A DNA stretch of 41,123 nucleotides from JBFWIW01 sp050253535 (GCA_050253535.1 JBFWIW010000018.1:1-41123), one strand, 5' to 3'; counted from the stretch's first letter, positions 23,713 to 31,921 are shown. Notes: a model not told the origin generated them from the sequence alone. Numbers and translations are program-made.

Positions 23713-23741
23713 TTGAATGGCAATTATAGGGGTGGTACAAT
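23713..23741 (+). promoter_or_regulatory. Conserved-spacer promoter, copy 4 of 6 (upstream of tiny gene A)
   Basis: TTGAAT (23713-23718), 17 bp with GGCAATT and GGGGTGG, TACAAT (23736-23741). Tiny gene A begins about 73 nt beyond the predicted start site. Confidence 0.7.
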
Positions 23742-23820
23742 GGGACGTGTGCAAGAAAACAGGTCATTTTTCTTGATTTCGAACATATTATTCTGAAATA
23801 TACCCTGTGGGGTGATACAT

Positions 23821-23991
23821 ATGCCAGACTACAGGAAAATGTACTTAAAAATGCTCAAGGCCTCGGAGGAGGCTATAAATATTCTAATTGCCGCCCAGCA
23901 GGAGGCGGAGGAGATATATATCTCGTCCCCCGAACCGGAGCTGAAAATTATAGAGCTGCCGGGAGCGGGCGAGGACACGGACGGGGAGTAA
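23821..23991 (+). CDS. Tiny acidic protein A, partner of an XRE regulator
   Basis: A 56-residue protein. The N-terminal PDYRKMY and the helix MLKASEEAINILIAAQ form an amphipathic alpha helix. The conserved AAQQEAEEIY is followed by SSPEPELK and an acidic C-terminus. Two paralogues (24566-24724 and 33246-33422) share the blocks PDYxxMY, ASxxAI, AAQxExEEIY and SPEPELK. No signal peptide, membrane segment or cysteines. The start ATG has GGGGTGAT upstream. Nucleotide identity to gene C across the EEIYISSPEPELK segment is near total and includes a 14-bp palindrome (23911-23924). Function unknown; it may bind or modulate the XRE protein. Confidence 0.75.
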   Translation: MPDYRKMYLKMLKASEEAINILIAAQQEAEEIYISSPEPELKIIELPGAGEDTDGE

Positions 23992-24015
23992 AATCCGCTT
24001 CCGTGCCTATTGATA

Positions 24016-24213
24016 TTTGAAGGCTTAACGGCAGGATCTTGCGTTTGCCGGCCAGGCCGACGAGGCAGTCTATGCCGCTCTTGTATAGCGGCGCGAACTT
24101 TATCAATATTTCCAGCGGCACGGCGAGCGCCCGCGCTGATATTTCATGTACAGGCCGCACAGCAGGAAATCCGAGACCTGCCTCTGTGTTATATCGCGGT
24201 CTTTCCTTCACCT
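24016..24213 (-). pseudogene. Frameshifted XRE regulator (XRE-B)
   Basis: Minus-strand pieces in different frames rebuild an XRE protein. DRDITQRQVSDFLLCG and YMKYQRGRSP come from one frame, and AVPLEILIKFAPLYKSGIDC followed by LVGLAGKRK from another. Lined up, they parallel XRE-D (DRDMTQRQVADYLMCD, PVPLEIMVKLAKLYGTSIDY, LAGLTDSRK). The recognition-helix part lost about ten residues and the frame shifts at least once. Its 3' end almost abuts tiny gene A (23991). Confidence 0.8.
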
Positions 24214-24239
24214 GCAATACACAATAGGATTTACAAGGC

Positions 24240-24464
24240 CTAGACAAACAGACTATCATAATTAGTGCCGAGCACGGTTTTCAGCGCTTTCAGCTCGTCG
24301 GGGTAGAGGTGCCGCTGCCCAACCTCGATTTTGGCGAGCGCGCTTCTTGTCATATCGCAGCCCAAAACCTGCATTTTAGCGGCGAGTTGCCCCTGCGTCA
24401 TACCCTTGGCCTGCCGCAGAGCGCTGATGTTTCTCCCCATAGCCCTACTGTACGCGTAATTCAT
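24240..24464 (-). CDS. XRE-family regulator C
   Basis: A 74-residue Cro/C1-type HTH protein (MNYAYSRAMGRNISALRQAK, then GMTQGQLAAKM and SALAKIEVGQRHLYPDEL) from a different subgroup than XRE-A and XRE-D. The ATG at 24464 has CGGAGGGG eight bases upstream; the frame could extend to 24497 but that adds an unconserved tail. It is divergent from tiny gene B, with promoter and inverted repeat between them. It may have replaced the decayed XRE-B as partner. Confidence 0.85.
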   Translation of the reverse strand: MNYAYSRAMGRNISALRQAKGMTQGQLAAKMQVLGCDMTRSALAKIEVGQRHLYPDELKALKTVLGTNYDSLFV

Positions 24465-24504
24465 AATCAATACCCCTCCGCACTTATTGCGGTGCAATTA
24501 TGTA

Positions 24505-24549
24505 TTGATTTTATATAGGATTTGCGTTAAGATAGCACTATATTAGTGC
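24505..24549 (+). promoter_or_regulatory. Promoter and operator of tiny gene B
   Basis: TTGATT (24505-24510), 17 bp, TAAGAT (24528-24533). The inverted repeat GCACTA-TAT-TAGTGC (24535-24549) spans the predicted start site, a good place for repression by XRE-C. Confidence 0.65.
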
Positions 24550-24565
24550 ATAAGGGCGGATTATT

Positions 24566-24724
24566 TTGCCGGATTACAGAGAGATGTATTTTAAAATGCT
24601 CCGCGCCTCTGAGGAGGCGATTGATATTCTTATTGCCGCGCAGCAGGAGGCGGAGGAGATATATATGCCGTCCCCCGAACCGGAGCTGAAGGTAATAGAG
24701 ATAGCGGGAAAGGGGGAAGATTAA
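24566..24724 (+). CDS. Tiny acidic protein B, partner of an XRE regulator
   Basis: A 52-residue paralogue of tiny protein A: PDYREMY, RASEEAIDILIAAQQEAEEI and SPEPELK are all retained. The start is TTG 24566, with GGGCGGA seven bases upstream and the conserved MPDY start agreeing. The C-terminal acidic tail is shorter (GKGED). In this copy the DNA palindrome seen in A and C is broken (MPSPEPEL in place of ISSPEPEL). Divergent from XRE-C. Confidence 0.75.
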   Translation: MPDYREMYFKMLRASEEAIDILIAAQQEAEEIYMPSPEPELKVIEIAGKGED

Positions 24725-24732
24725 CTAATAAA

Positions 24733-24768
24733 CAACAGTGACGGCCCTGCTTTCAGGCTCGGCTGTTT
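24733..24768 (+). terminator. Terminator of tiny gene B
   Basis: ACAG..CGGCC with GGCTCGG.CTGT, then TTTTCTTAT. Confidence 0.55.
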
Positions 24769-24817
24769 TCTTATATTCCGATCACGCGAGGGCTGTAAAT
24801 ATATAGCATATTTTGTG

Positions 24818-24846
24818 TTGATTGACAATTTGCATGGTGGTACAAT
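24818..24846 (+). promoter_or_regulatory. Conserved-spacer promoter, copy 5 of 6 (unknown 426-residue protein)
   Basis: TTGATT (24818-24823), 17 bp with GACAATT and CATGGTGG, TACAAT (24841-24846), upstream box ATAGCATATTTTGTG. Confidence 0.8.
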
Positions 24847-25026
24847 GGCAGTATAAATGCTCACGAAGCTTGATGAATGACACATAAGGCGAATAACTGG
24901 AAGTTAGTATTGCGTAGGGTTATTTGTAAAAACTATGAAGATGTGTTTTCAGAGACTAAACATTTTGGGCGCTTGGTGTGGATGTCAAGGATTAGTATTT
25001 TATCAATTTGGAGGAAGTCAAATGGT

Positions 25027-26307
25027 ATGGGAATAGATTTTAAAAAAGGATATTTTGACGCAGTTGCGGATGCCCATGGCATTTTGGGCTTAACATCTAC
25101 GCTAACTCCTGAAGATAAAACTGTTGCTTTGCGGGCGTACATCAATTTTAGGTTACTTTTCTGGCGGGAAATGTATTTTACTGATGCTTCAATAAATAAC
25201 AACCCCACTTTAAGATATTTAATGTTTGAGGACAGAACTGCCAACAGCTCAAAATATCCTCTATTACCGAGAGATTATAATAAGCTTCTTTCTGGTGGCG
25301 TTTTTAAAATTGCGGTCAGGGATAGCCTGCCTATCGGATCTCATGCACGGGAATTATACAACCTTCAGAGAGAAAACAAATATACAGATATTCCCAGCCA
25401 AGCCTATTCGGAAGCCATAGACGGCATTGTCCTGGACAGCCTTGGCTCGGAAACAAACATCGTAACGCCTTTTCCTGTAAAAGAGGTAAGTTTGCTTTTC
25501 AGCAAGAAGGTAAAAGAGTATCTGAGACATGAGGCGCAAGCTTATCCGGTACTGAACAAGGCTAAAACAATGCTCTATAATTACTTTTCCGAGACAGAGG
25601 TCATAAACTATAATGAATTGCTGACAAGATTGGCGTCAAAAGGGTATGCTCCCAACAGCGAAATCTATAATAGAGTTAAATCTGATGTCTCAACCTACTA
25701 TAACACGAGTGTTCCGGAGATTTTAAGATTGAACTATGAAACATCGGTAAAGAGCTTGGTCCCAGGGGAAGTTTTGGGGGAATACATCCCTACAGCTGAC
25801 CAAAAGACGAAAGAGAATCATATCAGTTTTAATTATGCGTTTAATGCTGAAGTGCTTGCCTATATGCCCAGCGATGTAATGCTGGCGGCGCTGTCTCTTT
25901 CACAGCGGTATAAATTCATCAAAATACTTAATGATACAGTAACTGGCCAGAATATAGATATTGATGTGCTTTCAGCTGCTTATGAAAGCTATGTTAAGCA
26001 ATTGGATTCACTTTTTAAAAACACTTACGGCGGAATCTCATCTCAATTACTTAAATTAATAAAAAACGAGAAAAATAAGAATTTAATCATCAGAATATAT
26101 GAAAATAAATACAGCAAGGGTATACAACTCTTGTTAGGCTTTGTCCCTTACTTTGGCTGCTTTTCTTCGACATTGTTTTACTTGCTGGATCAATTTATTA
26201 TTCCAAAGATAGATTTAACTAAAATTGATGCCCAGCAAAAGCTTCAAAACGCACAATTCTATCAACAGCTGAGTGAAAAAAGCATTATCGTTAGAAAAGA
26301 TGAATAA
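25027..26307 (+). CDS. Unknown protein, 426 residues, possible new accessory effector
   Basis: Not recognised. From ATG 25027 the protein has 426 residues, is rich in Lys/Asn/Tyr and looks mainly helical. A single hydrophobic segment lies near residues 379-402 (LLLGFVPYFG onward), after which a short charged tail follows. There is no signal peptide, Walker motif or recognised nuclease or protease motif. GGAGG precedes the start by 12 bases. The frame stays open upstream to an ATG at 24877, closer to the promoter, and a 32-codon reading frame (24938-25036) overlaps the start, so the leader may be regulatory. The base composition is more AT-rich than neighbours, which suggests acquisition. Context (AbiE, XRE modules, shared promoter type) suggests a defence or conflict role, as inference only. 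Confidence 0.65.
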   Translation: MGIDFKKGYFDAVADAHGILGLTSTLTPEDKTVALRAYINFRLLFWREMYFTDASINNNPTLRYLMFEDRTANSSKYPLLPRDYNKLLSGGVFKIAVRDSLPIGSHARELYNLQRENKYTDIPSQAYSEAIDGIVLDSLGSETNIVTPFPVKEVSLLFSKKVKEYLRHEAQAYPVLNKAKTMLYNYFSETEVINYNELLTRLASKGYAPNSEIYNRVKSDVSTYYNTSVPEILRLNYETSVKSLVPGEVLGEYIPTADQKTKENHISFNYAFNAEVLAYMPSDVMLAALSLSQRYKFIKILNDTVTGQNIDIDVLSAAYESYVKQLDSLFKNTYGGISSQLLKLIKNEKNKNLIIRIYENKYSKGIQLLLGFVPYFGCFSSTLFYLLDQFIIPKIDLTKIDAQQKLQNAQFYQQLSEKSIIVRKDE

Positions 26308-26493
26308 ACAATAATCGGGCTCAAATCCAAACCGCTTTGGCTCCCGGATATCATGCCGCACAATGTGTTTGAGTAATATCCATTTTACCTTAGTTAATAG
26401 ATTAAACAACTGATTGATAAGGCGTAAGCGGGGTTAAACCGCACAGATACATTATATAAATTATACGTATCCAATCAAACGAGAGGGCTGTTT

Positions 26494-26796
26494 ATGATAA
26501 GAATTGAAATGGAAGTTGAAGAGCTTGATTACAATACGCTGATAGACCAATATCTGCCGGTCATGGTTGAAAAATTGAGGCAGACCAATAATCCGGTTGC
26601 AATGTTATTATCCAATGGCATGCCGGCCGCTATGGCGAAGTCTATTTTGAAAAGTTTGCCGCAGGAAAAGAAAGATGAGCTGACCGCTGATTTAATTAAT
26701 TCCTACAATACAAAAATTGCGGAAAAAGCCGAGGACTTTGCAAAGCAGCAAAATATAAATGTTTCTATAAGACAAATTACGGCCAGCATCAAGTAA
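26494..26796 (+). CDS. Hypothetical 100-residue protein
   Basis: A cytoplasmic-looking, helix-rich protein with no cysteines, membrane segments or recognised motif; a KSLPQEKKDEL segment lies in the middle. GAGAGG is seven bases before the ATG, and coding-like composition supports it. The 186 bp upstream contain only a short GCGGGGTT/AACCGC hairpin. Family not recognised. Confidence 0.6.
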   Translation: MIRIEMEVEELDYNTLIDQYLPVMVEKLRQTNNPVAMLLSNGMPAAMAKSILKSLPQEKKDELTADLINSYNTKIAEKAEDFAKQQNINVSIRQITASIK

Positions 26797-26865
26797 TGAT
26801 ACTGGCCGGCGGATCAACCATCTCCAAAGAACGCTGACGCCGACTGACATTTACCACTGCGTCTT

Positions 26866-26973
26866 TTACGCTTTTTTTCTATTGTTTTGAACGCCTGTAA
26901 CGAAAGTCAGCTTGAGTTTAGTGCTGTCCATATCATGCGGATCGATGCCCGCGCGTACTCTAACTTTAAAGCA
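26866..26973 (-). pseudogene. C-terminal remnant of an unidentified protein
   Basis: A minus-strand stop-free segment reads CFKVRVRAGIDPHDMDSTKL and then KLTFVTGVQNNRKKA before TAA. The composition is protein-like, but the 5' part is missing and the sequence upstream is occupied by a terminator. I do not recognise it with confidence; a recombinase or integrase tail is possible. Confidence 0.35.
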
Positions 26974-26978
26974 ACACA

Positions 26979-27022
26979 AAAACGGTCCCGCCTGTTTAAT
27001 ACAGTGCGGGGCCGTTTTGTAT
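26979..27022. terminator. Terminator copy related to 23629-23666
   Basis: AAAACGGTCCCGC / GCGGGGCCGTTTT with loop beginning CTGTTT. It lies between the 100-residue gene and the convergent binding-protein gene and could serve both. Confidence 0.8.
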
Positions 27023-27112
27023 AATCTTACCGGATCGTGTATGTGACAGCTATTTTCCGGGCGGTACCGGTTTGCGTTTCATGCAGCATCAGTGAATTTG
27101 CAGCCTTTATTT

Positions 27113-28195
27113 TCAGATGATATCCATAAAGGTGGTGTAGAGTTCGCCATAGCCGTCTGTATTGAGCTTATCCTGTATGTTCGTGTAGCAGGGCTGGGTA
27201 ATATCACGGAAGGCAAGGAGTTCGTCCGCGGTAAGGTCTATGACCTGGCAGTCGTTATCGTTGCAGTAATCGCGATAGTACTGCTGATTCTCATCGACAA
27301 CCGACTTCTGCTCGTCGATGGCTTTCTGCATACCATTATCGAATATTTCCTTAGCTTCGGCGTCAAGACCATTGTACCAATCGAGGTTCACAGGCCATGC
27401 GATGGCGTGTATGAGGTGGTTGGTCATGATGGCAAAATGCTGCTGCTCATAAAACTTCTGGGTGACGGCGAGTTCAAGGGCATTTTCCTGTCCGTCGACG
27501 GTGCCCTGCTGGAGAGCGGTGTAAAGCTCGGTAAACGCTATCGGCGTCGGGTTGGCGCCGATGGAAGACCATATGAGCATGTGGTTTGCGTTTTCCATGG
27601 TACGAACGTTAAAATTCTTGAGGTCGGCCGGCGTGTGAACTTCGAGGTTGCGGGTGGTGAGAATGCGGAAAGTCATGTCGGTAATTGCCCCAAGATAGAA
27701 GCCCTTATCCGAATAGGCCTGGCGGAGAATGGTGAGGAAATCCTCGTTGGTGTTAAGCGCGCGCGCCGAATCAAGATCGGGGCAGGCGAAGGGTACGTCA
27801 TATATCTGAATGGCCGGGACGAAGTTGGCCTGCGGGGCGGGGGAAGTGGCGCACATCTGAATGTCGCCGTTCTGCACGCCCTCTATGGCCTCACGGTCCG
27901 CGCCGAGCTGGCCGGCCGGATAAATAGAAGTAGTGAAGCGGCCGGTGCTTTCAAGATAGTCACACATTGCTATGCACGCAAGGTTAACTGAAGTGTCCTC
28001 CGCCGAAGAGTGCGCAACAGAAAAGGCGTATACTTCCTTGCTATCCCCGGGAGCTGCCGTACCGGAGGAGGTGTCGCCCGAGGCCGTGCCTGACGTGGCG
28101 CCGGATGTTGTGTCGGAGCCGGAACTGCCGCCGCAGCCCGCTATAAGGCTCAGACAAAAAACGAGTGCCAGAATACTTGCAAGTGCTTTTTTCAT
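27113..28195 (-). CDS. TRAP transporter substrate-binding lipoprotein 1 (DctP-type)
   Basis: A 360-residue lipoprotein: signal peptide with lipobox LIAGC, then a Ser/Gly/Thr-rich tether to about residue 50. The DctP-family binding domain includes ATSPAPQANFVPAIQIYDVP and the central GTVDGQENALELAVTQKFYE, the segment typical of TRAP receptors. It captures an organic acid or sugar acid outside the membrane for a TRAP permease. No DctQ or DctM membrane gene is in the window, so the permease must be elsewhere. It follows the paralogue 28318-29418; GGAAAGAAGG precedes the ATG. Confidence 0.9.
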   Translation of the reverse strand: MKKALASILALVFCLSLIAGCGGSSGSDTTSGATSGTASGDTSSGTAAPGDSKEVYAFSVAHSSAEDTSVNLACIAMCDYLESTGRFTTSIYPAGQLGADREAIEGVQNGDIQMCATSPAPQANFVPAIQIYDVPFACPDLDSARALNTNEDFLTILRQAYSDKGFYLGAITDMTFRILTTRNLEVHTPADLKNFNVRTMENANHMLIWSSIGANPTPIAFTELYTALQQGTVDGQENALELAVTQKFYEQQHFAIMTNHLIHAIAWPVNLDWYNGLDAEAKEIFDNGMQKAIDEQKSVVDENQQYYRDYCNDNDCQVIDLTADELLAFRDITQPCYTNIQDKLNTDGYGELYTTFMDII

Positions 28196-28230
28196 TTTTT
28201 TCCTTCTTTCCTATGTATCTTAAATATATT

Positions 28231-28288
28231 GAAAACTCAGAAGCGTGGTAAAAAGCGCATTTTGAGTCTGCAAACAGCCGGCGGTTCT
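28231..28288. repeat. Duplicated leader block, copy 1
   Basis: GAAAACTCAGAAGCGTG ... TTGAGTCTGCAAACA parallels 29454-29513 in order and spacing. Each forms an AACTC/GAGTT stem in the leader of a TRAP binding-protein gene on the minus strand, with a short GCG..CGC stem and T-run inside. Confidence 0.5.
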
Positions 28289-28317
28289 CCGAAACCGATT
28301 TAAGCAGAGTGTGCGCC

Positions 28318-29418
28318 CTATTTGCCGGACATTATCGACTGAACCTCATCAAGTGTGGAGGATTTCCAGGTGTTTGTGAAGTAGTCGTTCCAGATGCCCT
28401 CGGCCGTGGTCATAAAGCCGGAGAGGTCGGGCTGGATGTATTCGCAGCCGCCGTCTATGAGCTGCTGCTTATAGTTTTCCTCGCGCGCAGCGCACTGATC
28501 TCCCATATAGGCAACCGCTTCCTGGCTGGCTTTGTCTATGACCTCCTGATAGTTTGCGGGAAGGGACTCGTACAGATCCTCCGCCATCCATATGCCGACG
28601 GTCTCGCAGATGTGTCTGGTCTCGATGATGTAATCCTGCACCTCGTCGAGGTTCAGCGACTTCATCTGCTCCCACGGGCCTTCTGAAGCCTGCGCCGCGC
28701 CGTTCTGGATGGACGTGTAGAGCTCGCCGAGGGCTATCGGGACCGTCGTGGCCCCGAGGGAGTTCCAGATATCGCACCAGATCTGATTGTTGCTCATACG
28801 CAGCTTCAGGCTCTTGAGATCATCAACCGTATTAATGGGTCTGTCGGAGGACATGTTTCTGAAACCGCGGTATGCCATACCGGCGAGATCTCTTGTATTG
28901 TAATCCGTCTGCCAGTACTTGACGGCAGTCTGGAAAAGGTCGCTGCTGTAAATGTTCTGGTAGGCTTCCTTGCTGTTTATCAGGAACGGCGCCATCAGAA
29001 AGCCGTAATCTTCACTGTAGAGATATAACGGCGTAGTTCCGTAACCGGCAAACTCAAGTTCACCGGATTTTAAGGAGAGAAACGAATCGTTTTCGTCCAG
29101 AAGGGAGGAGTCTGCAAAAACGTTAAGCGTGATAGCGCCTCCGGAATACTCATTTAAGAGGTCTGCAAACTTTTGGAAACCCTCGACCATCGGCGTACCT
29201 GTGGCATAAGTGGATGCCAGTGACCAGGTGTACGCTTTGTCAAACGCGTCTGCCGCGCTGCTTGAAGTGTCGGAGGAAGTGCCGGAGGAAGTGCCGGAGG
29301 CGGCGGAAGTGCTGCCCGAAGTGCTGCCGCTTGAAACAGAGCCGGTGGAACCGCCGCATGCCGCGAGGCTGAATGCCATTGCCAGTACCAGTAAAGCTGC
29401 CAATATTCTCGTTTTCAT
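28318..29418 (-). CDS. TRAP transporter substrate-binding lipoprotein 2 (DctP-type)
   Basis: A 366-residue paralogue of the previous protein. The signal peptide (MKTRILAALLVLAMAFSLAA) ends in lipobox LAAC, followed by a Ser/Gly/Thr tether to about residue 55. The DctP domain has FRNMSSDRPINTVDDLKSLK and YTSIQNGAAQASEGPWEQMK. The start is 29418, five bases after GAGGG; the longer frame from 29463 lacks a ribosome site. Two binding proteins in tandem without permease genes suggest related ligands, or an alternative receptor for one distant permease. Genes for transaldolase and a dehydrogenase on the same strand point to sugar or sugar-acid use. Confidence 0.9.
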   Translation of the reverse strand: MKTRILAALLVLAMAFSLAACGGSTGSVSSGSTSGSTSAASGTSSGTSSDTSSSAADAFDKAYTWSLASTYATGTPMVEGFQKFADLLNEYSGGAITLNVFADSSLLDENDSFLSLKSGELEFAGYGTTPLYLYSEDYGFLMAPFLINSKEAYQNIYSSDLFQTAVKYWQTDYNTRDLAGMAYRGFRNMSSDRPINTVDDLKSLKLRMSNNQIWCDIWNSLGATTVPIALGELYTSIQNGAAQASEGPWEQMKSLNLDEVQDYIIETRHICETVGIWMAEDLYESLPANYQEVIDKASQEAVAYMGDQCAAREENYKQQLIDGGCEYIQPDLSGFMTTAEGIWNDYFTNTWKSSTLDEVQSIMSGK

Positions 29419-29453
29419 TTTTTTCCCTCTTTCATTTACGATATTGTTTATTG

Positions 29454-29513
29454 TAAAACTCAAAAAACGCAGTTAATCACGCGTTCAGAGTTTGCAAACA
29501 ACAGGTGATTCCT
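29454..29513. repeat. Duplicated leader block, copy 2
   Basis: AAAACTCAAAAAACGC ... CAGAGTTTGCAAACA, the counterpart of 28231-28288. On the minus strand ACGCG..TGCG is followed by TTTTTT, so it may act as an attenuator. Confidence 0.5.
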
Positions 29514-29668
29514 AAAAATTTTAGAAGATCAAACCTTATCTGAAGTAAAGAAGGGGAACAAGTCATGCAAATTAAATATGTGCAGATGACGCTGACAGGG
29601 CTCCGATTCGTTTTTATTTGGATTGCCGCCCTTATTGTTTTGCCGTTGCCAATCGAACGGAAGGGGTG

Positions 29669-30745
29669 CTACCGGGGCATGATGAATCCGCGCAGATAGG
29701 CGATGAACGCGTCATAACCCGTTAAGAATTCGGACATCGTGTTTTTAAAGGCGCCGTAATCGTTGAATTCGCGGACCATCAGCCCGTCTTCACGGTAGAT
29801 CATGCCGTATTCCGGGAATTTATCCAGAAGGGTGTCCACGATTATTTCATCCACCGGCTCGTCGATTGTCGCGCGGAGTTCCATCTCCCTGCCTTCAAGC
29901 TCCCGCCACCAGACAGGGTTGACGGTCATATAGATATCGCCGCCCAGGAGATGCGACCAGAGATAGTGGCTGTTGTTATTGGCGGCCAGCAGCTTTGCCC
30001 GGTATCCTCTCTCCCGGAAAATACGATACGCCTTTTTGAAAATGGCGACGCCGCCCATATCCGCCCATACGGGGTCGATTTCAACGCCGCGCGCCTCCGC
30101 AAGAGACCTCATATAGTCGCCGACGCGGCCTGTCATGATCGTGCAGCTCACGGACAGCCCGTCTATGGGCAGATTTTCCGCCTCGCGGCGTTTCAGCCCC
30201 TGTTCGATCGCCTCCGCCACGGCCACCGCCTGGGGGATGCCGAAGCAGACCGTTCCGTTGACGGAAACACCCTTATAAACGCACTCTTCCAGCGCTTCGA
30301 CACCGGCCGTGGAAACGGGCATTTTGATCAGCACATTGGGTTCGTCTCCCGCAAGCTGGGCCGCGTGCGCCACGGTGCGCGCCCTGTCGCGGTAAAACCG
30401 CGGATTTACCTGCAGCGCCTGCCAGCCCTTTTGCCCCTTTGTCTCTTCGAACAGAGGGCGCAGGAGCTGCGCGCCCTTCAGGCCCGCTTCCCGTGAAATG
30501 ATCCAGCAGATCTCTTCATCCGTCGCGCTTGGATATTCTTCGCTGATGATTTTATTCAGGCGCTCTTCCCAAAGACCGATCTCCTTACGGAGCACATTAC
30601 CCACGATTACGGGATTGGACGTCGCGCCGCAGCCTCCCCGCGCAAGGGCAAATTCGATATCGCCCACACCGCAGGAATCATTCCAGAGCTGTGTCATCGG
30701 AAACATTTCCGCCGCCTGATGCAAAGGGTTGGTATATTTTGACAT
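29669..30745 (-). CDS. Transaldolase-family protein
   Basis: A 358-residue TIM-barrel aldolase. The Schiff-base lysine is in NVLIKMPVS (about residue 141), and other conserved blocks are SNPVIVGN near the N-terminus, SVNGTVCFG and NPVWW late in the chain. It transfers a three-carbon unit between sugar phosphates in the non-oxidative pentose phosphate pathway. It is longer than the short bacterial transaldolases and could act on a different sugar phosphate. AGGAGG lies before the ATG. It lies 250 bp downstream of nothing coding on its strand except the dehydrogenase (30893-31921), probably its operon partner. Confidence 0.85.
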   Translation of the reverse strand: MSKYTNPLHQAAEMFPMTQLWNDSCGVGDIEFALARGGCGATSNPVIVGNVLRKEIGLWEERLNKIISEEYPSATDEEICWIISREAGLKGAQLLRPLFEETKGQKGWQALQVNPRFYRDRARTVAHAAQLAGDEPNVLIKMPVSTAGVEALEECVYKGVSVNGTVCFGIPQAVAVAEAIEQGLKRREAENLPIDGLSVSCTIMTGRVGDYMRSLAEARGVEIDPVWADMGGVAIFKKAYRIFRERGYRAKLLAANNNSHYLWSHLLGGDIYMTVNPVWWRELEGREMELRATIDEPVDEIIVDTLLDKFPEYGMIYREDGLMVREFNDYGAFKNTMSEFLTGYDAFIAYLRGFIMPR

Positions 30746-30892
30746 AGTGATGCCTCCTGTTTGATTTCAATAAGATGCGAATAAAGGGCATGAAAATTGA
30801 GGGAACCGCTGTTAATAAGCTGTTTCCTGAAAATATGTATTCTCCTATGGAAATGAAAGACCGCGATTTTCCGGCGGTACGATGGAAAAGCT

Positions 30893-31921
30893 TTACGGGA
30901 TCAATACAATTTTGAACCCCTTGTTTGCCATGACCAGATCGAAAGCCTCTTCGTATTGCTCAAGCGGCATTTTTTTGCTGATGAGGGGAGAGAGCTGGAG
31001 CTTGCCGGCGGAAACGAGCCTTAAATACGTCTCCCAGGACGTGCGCTCGGTGGCGAAGCTGCTTGTGAAGGAGAGCTCCTTATAGAGCATCTGGTCAACA
31101 TTCAGCTTGATGTCTTTGCCGAACAGGCCTACCTGGGAATAGATGCCGGTCTTTTTAACCACGTCTATGCAGGTCCTGGCGGAGGCCTCCGCGCCGGCGC
31201 ATTCGAAGACGACGTCCGCGCCGTCGCGGGTGACGGCAGCGAGGGCGCTGTCCAGCTCTTCACGGCTGGTAACGGTCTGATCCGCGCCGAGCTTTTTCGC
31301 GAGTTTCAGACGCTCGGCGTCGGAGGGAAGCCCGGATACTATCACGTACGCGCCTGAAATTTTCGCGAGCTGGGCGGCGAGCTGGCCGATCGCGCCGGGG
31401 CCGGAAACGACGACGACGTCCCCCGCCTTGACTGAGGATTTTTCAATGACGGCCCTGACAACGCATGTCGCGGGTTCTGAAATGGCCAGAGACTCCTTAT
31501 CCTCAATATTTTCCGGGACTTTAAAGGCCATGTCCGCGGGGATGATGACATATTCGGCCATGGCGCCGTTCACAAAGCAGCCGATGGATTGTCTGTTGGC
31601 ACAGAGCATCCTCAGATCCTTGTGGCAGTATGTACATGTGCCGCACGTTTTAATGGCGGTCAGCGAGATGACGTAATCTCCGATATCAAAGTTCTTGACA
31701 TCCCCGCCTTTTTCACTGACGACGCCGATATACTCGTGCCCCATAATGACGGGAGGATAGTTTGTGAATTCGTCCTTCATAATATGGATATCCGTACCGC
31801 AGATGCCGCACGCCAATACGCGTATTTTAAGTTCGTCTTTTCCGGGTGACGGTTCGGGCATATCCATACATTTTATGGTGTCCATGCCGGCGCCGCTTTT
31901 GAATTTTACAAGCGCTTTCAA
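30893..31921 (-). CDS. Zinc-dependent medium-chain alcohol/polyol dehydrogenase
   Basis: A 342-residue MDR protein. The catalytic zinc ligands are in ACGICGTD and GHEYIG, and the structural zinc cysteines in CGTCTYCHKDLRMLC. The Rossmann motif is VVSGPGAIGQLAAQ (about 168-181). The sequence is near sorbitol dehydrogenase and threonine dehydrogenase, so it probably oxidises a polyol or sugar alcohol with NAD. The start is TTG 31921, nine bases after AAAGGA; a TTG at 31939 overlaps that site. A promoter and a palindrome upstream and the divergent GntR gene suggest regulation by GntR. Confidence 0.85.
   Translation of the reverse strand: MKALVKFKSGAGMDTIKCMDMPEPSPGKDELKIRVLACGICGTDIHIMKDEFTNYPPVIMGHEYIGVVSEKGGDVKNFDIGDYVISLTAIKTCGTCTYCHKDLRMLCANRQSIGCFVNGAMAEYVIIPADMAFKVPENIEDKESLAISEPATCVVRAVIEKSSVKAGDVVVVSGPGAIGQLAAQLAKISGAYVIVSGLPSDAERLKLAKKLGADQTVTSREELDSALAAVTRDGADVVFECAGAEASARTCIDVVKKTGIYSQVGLFGKDIKLNVDQMLYKELSFTSSFATERTSWETYLRLVSAGKLQLSPLISKKMPLEQYEEAFDLVMANKGFKIVLIP

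Noticed and set aside
27092..27991. A 299-codon plus-strand frame opposite the first TRAP receptor gene
   Set aside because: Antisense shadow; the minus-strand protein has a signal peptide, lipobox and family motifs.
29565..29699. A 44-codon plus-strand frame (MQIKYVQMTL onward) with AAGGGG upstream
   Set aside because: Has a plausible ribosome site and a hydrophobic segment, but it overlaps the end of the transaldolase gene, has no conserved context and no terminator; kept out as unsupported.
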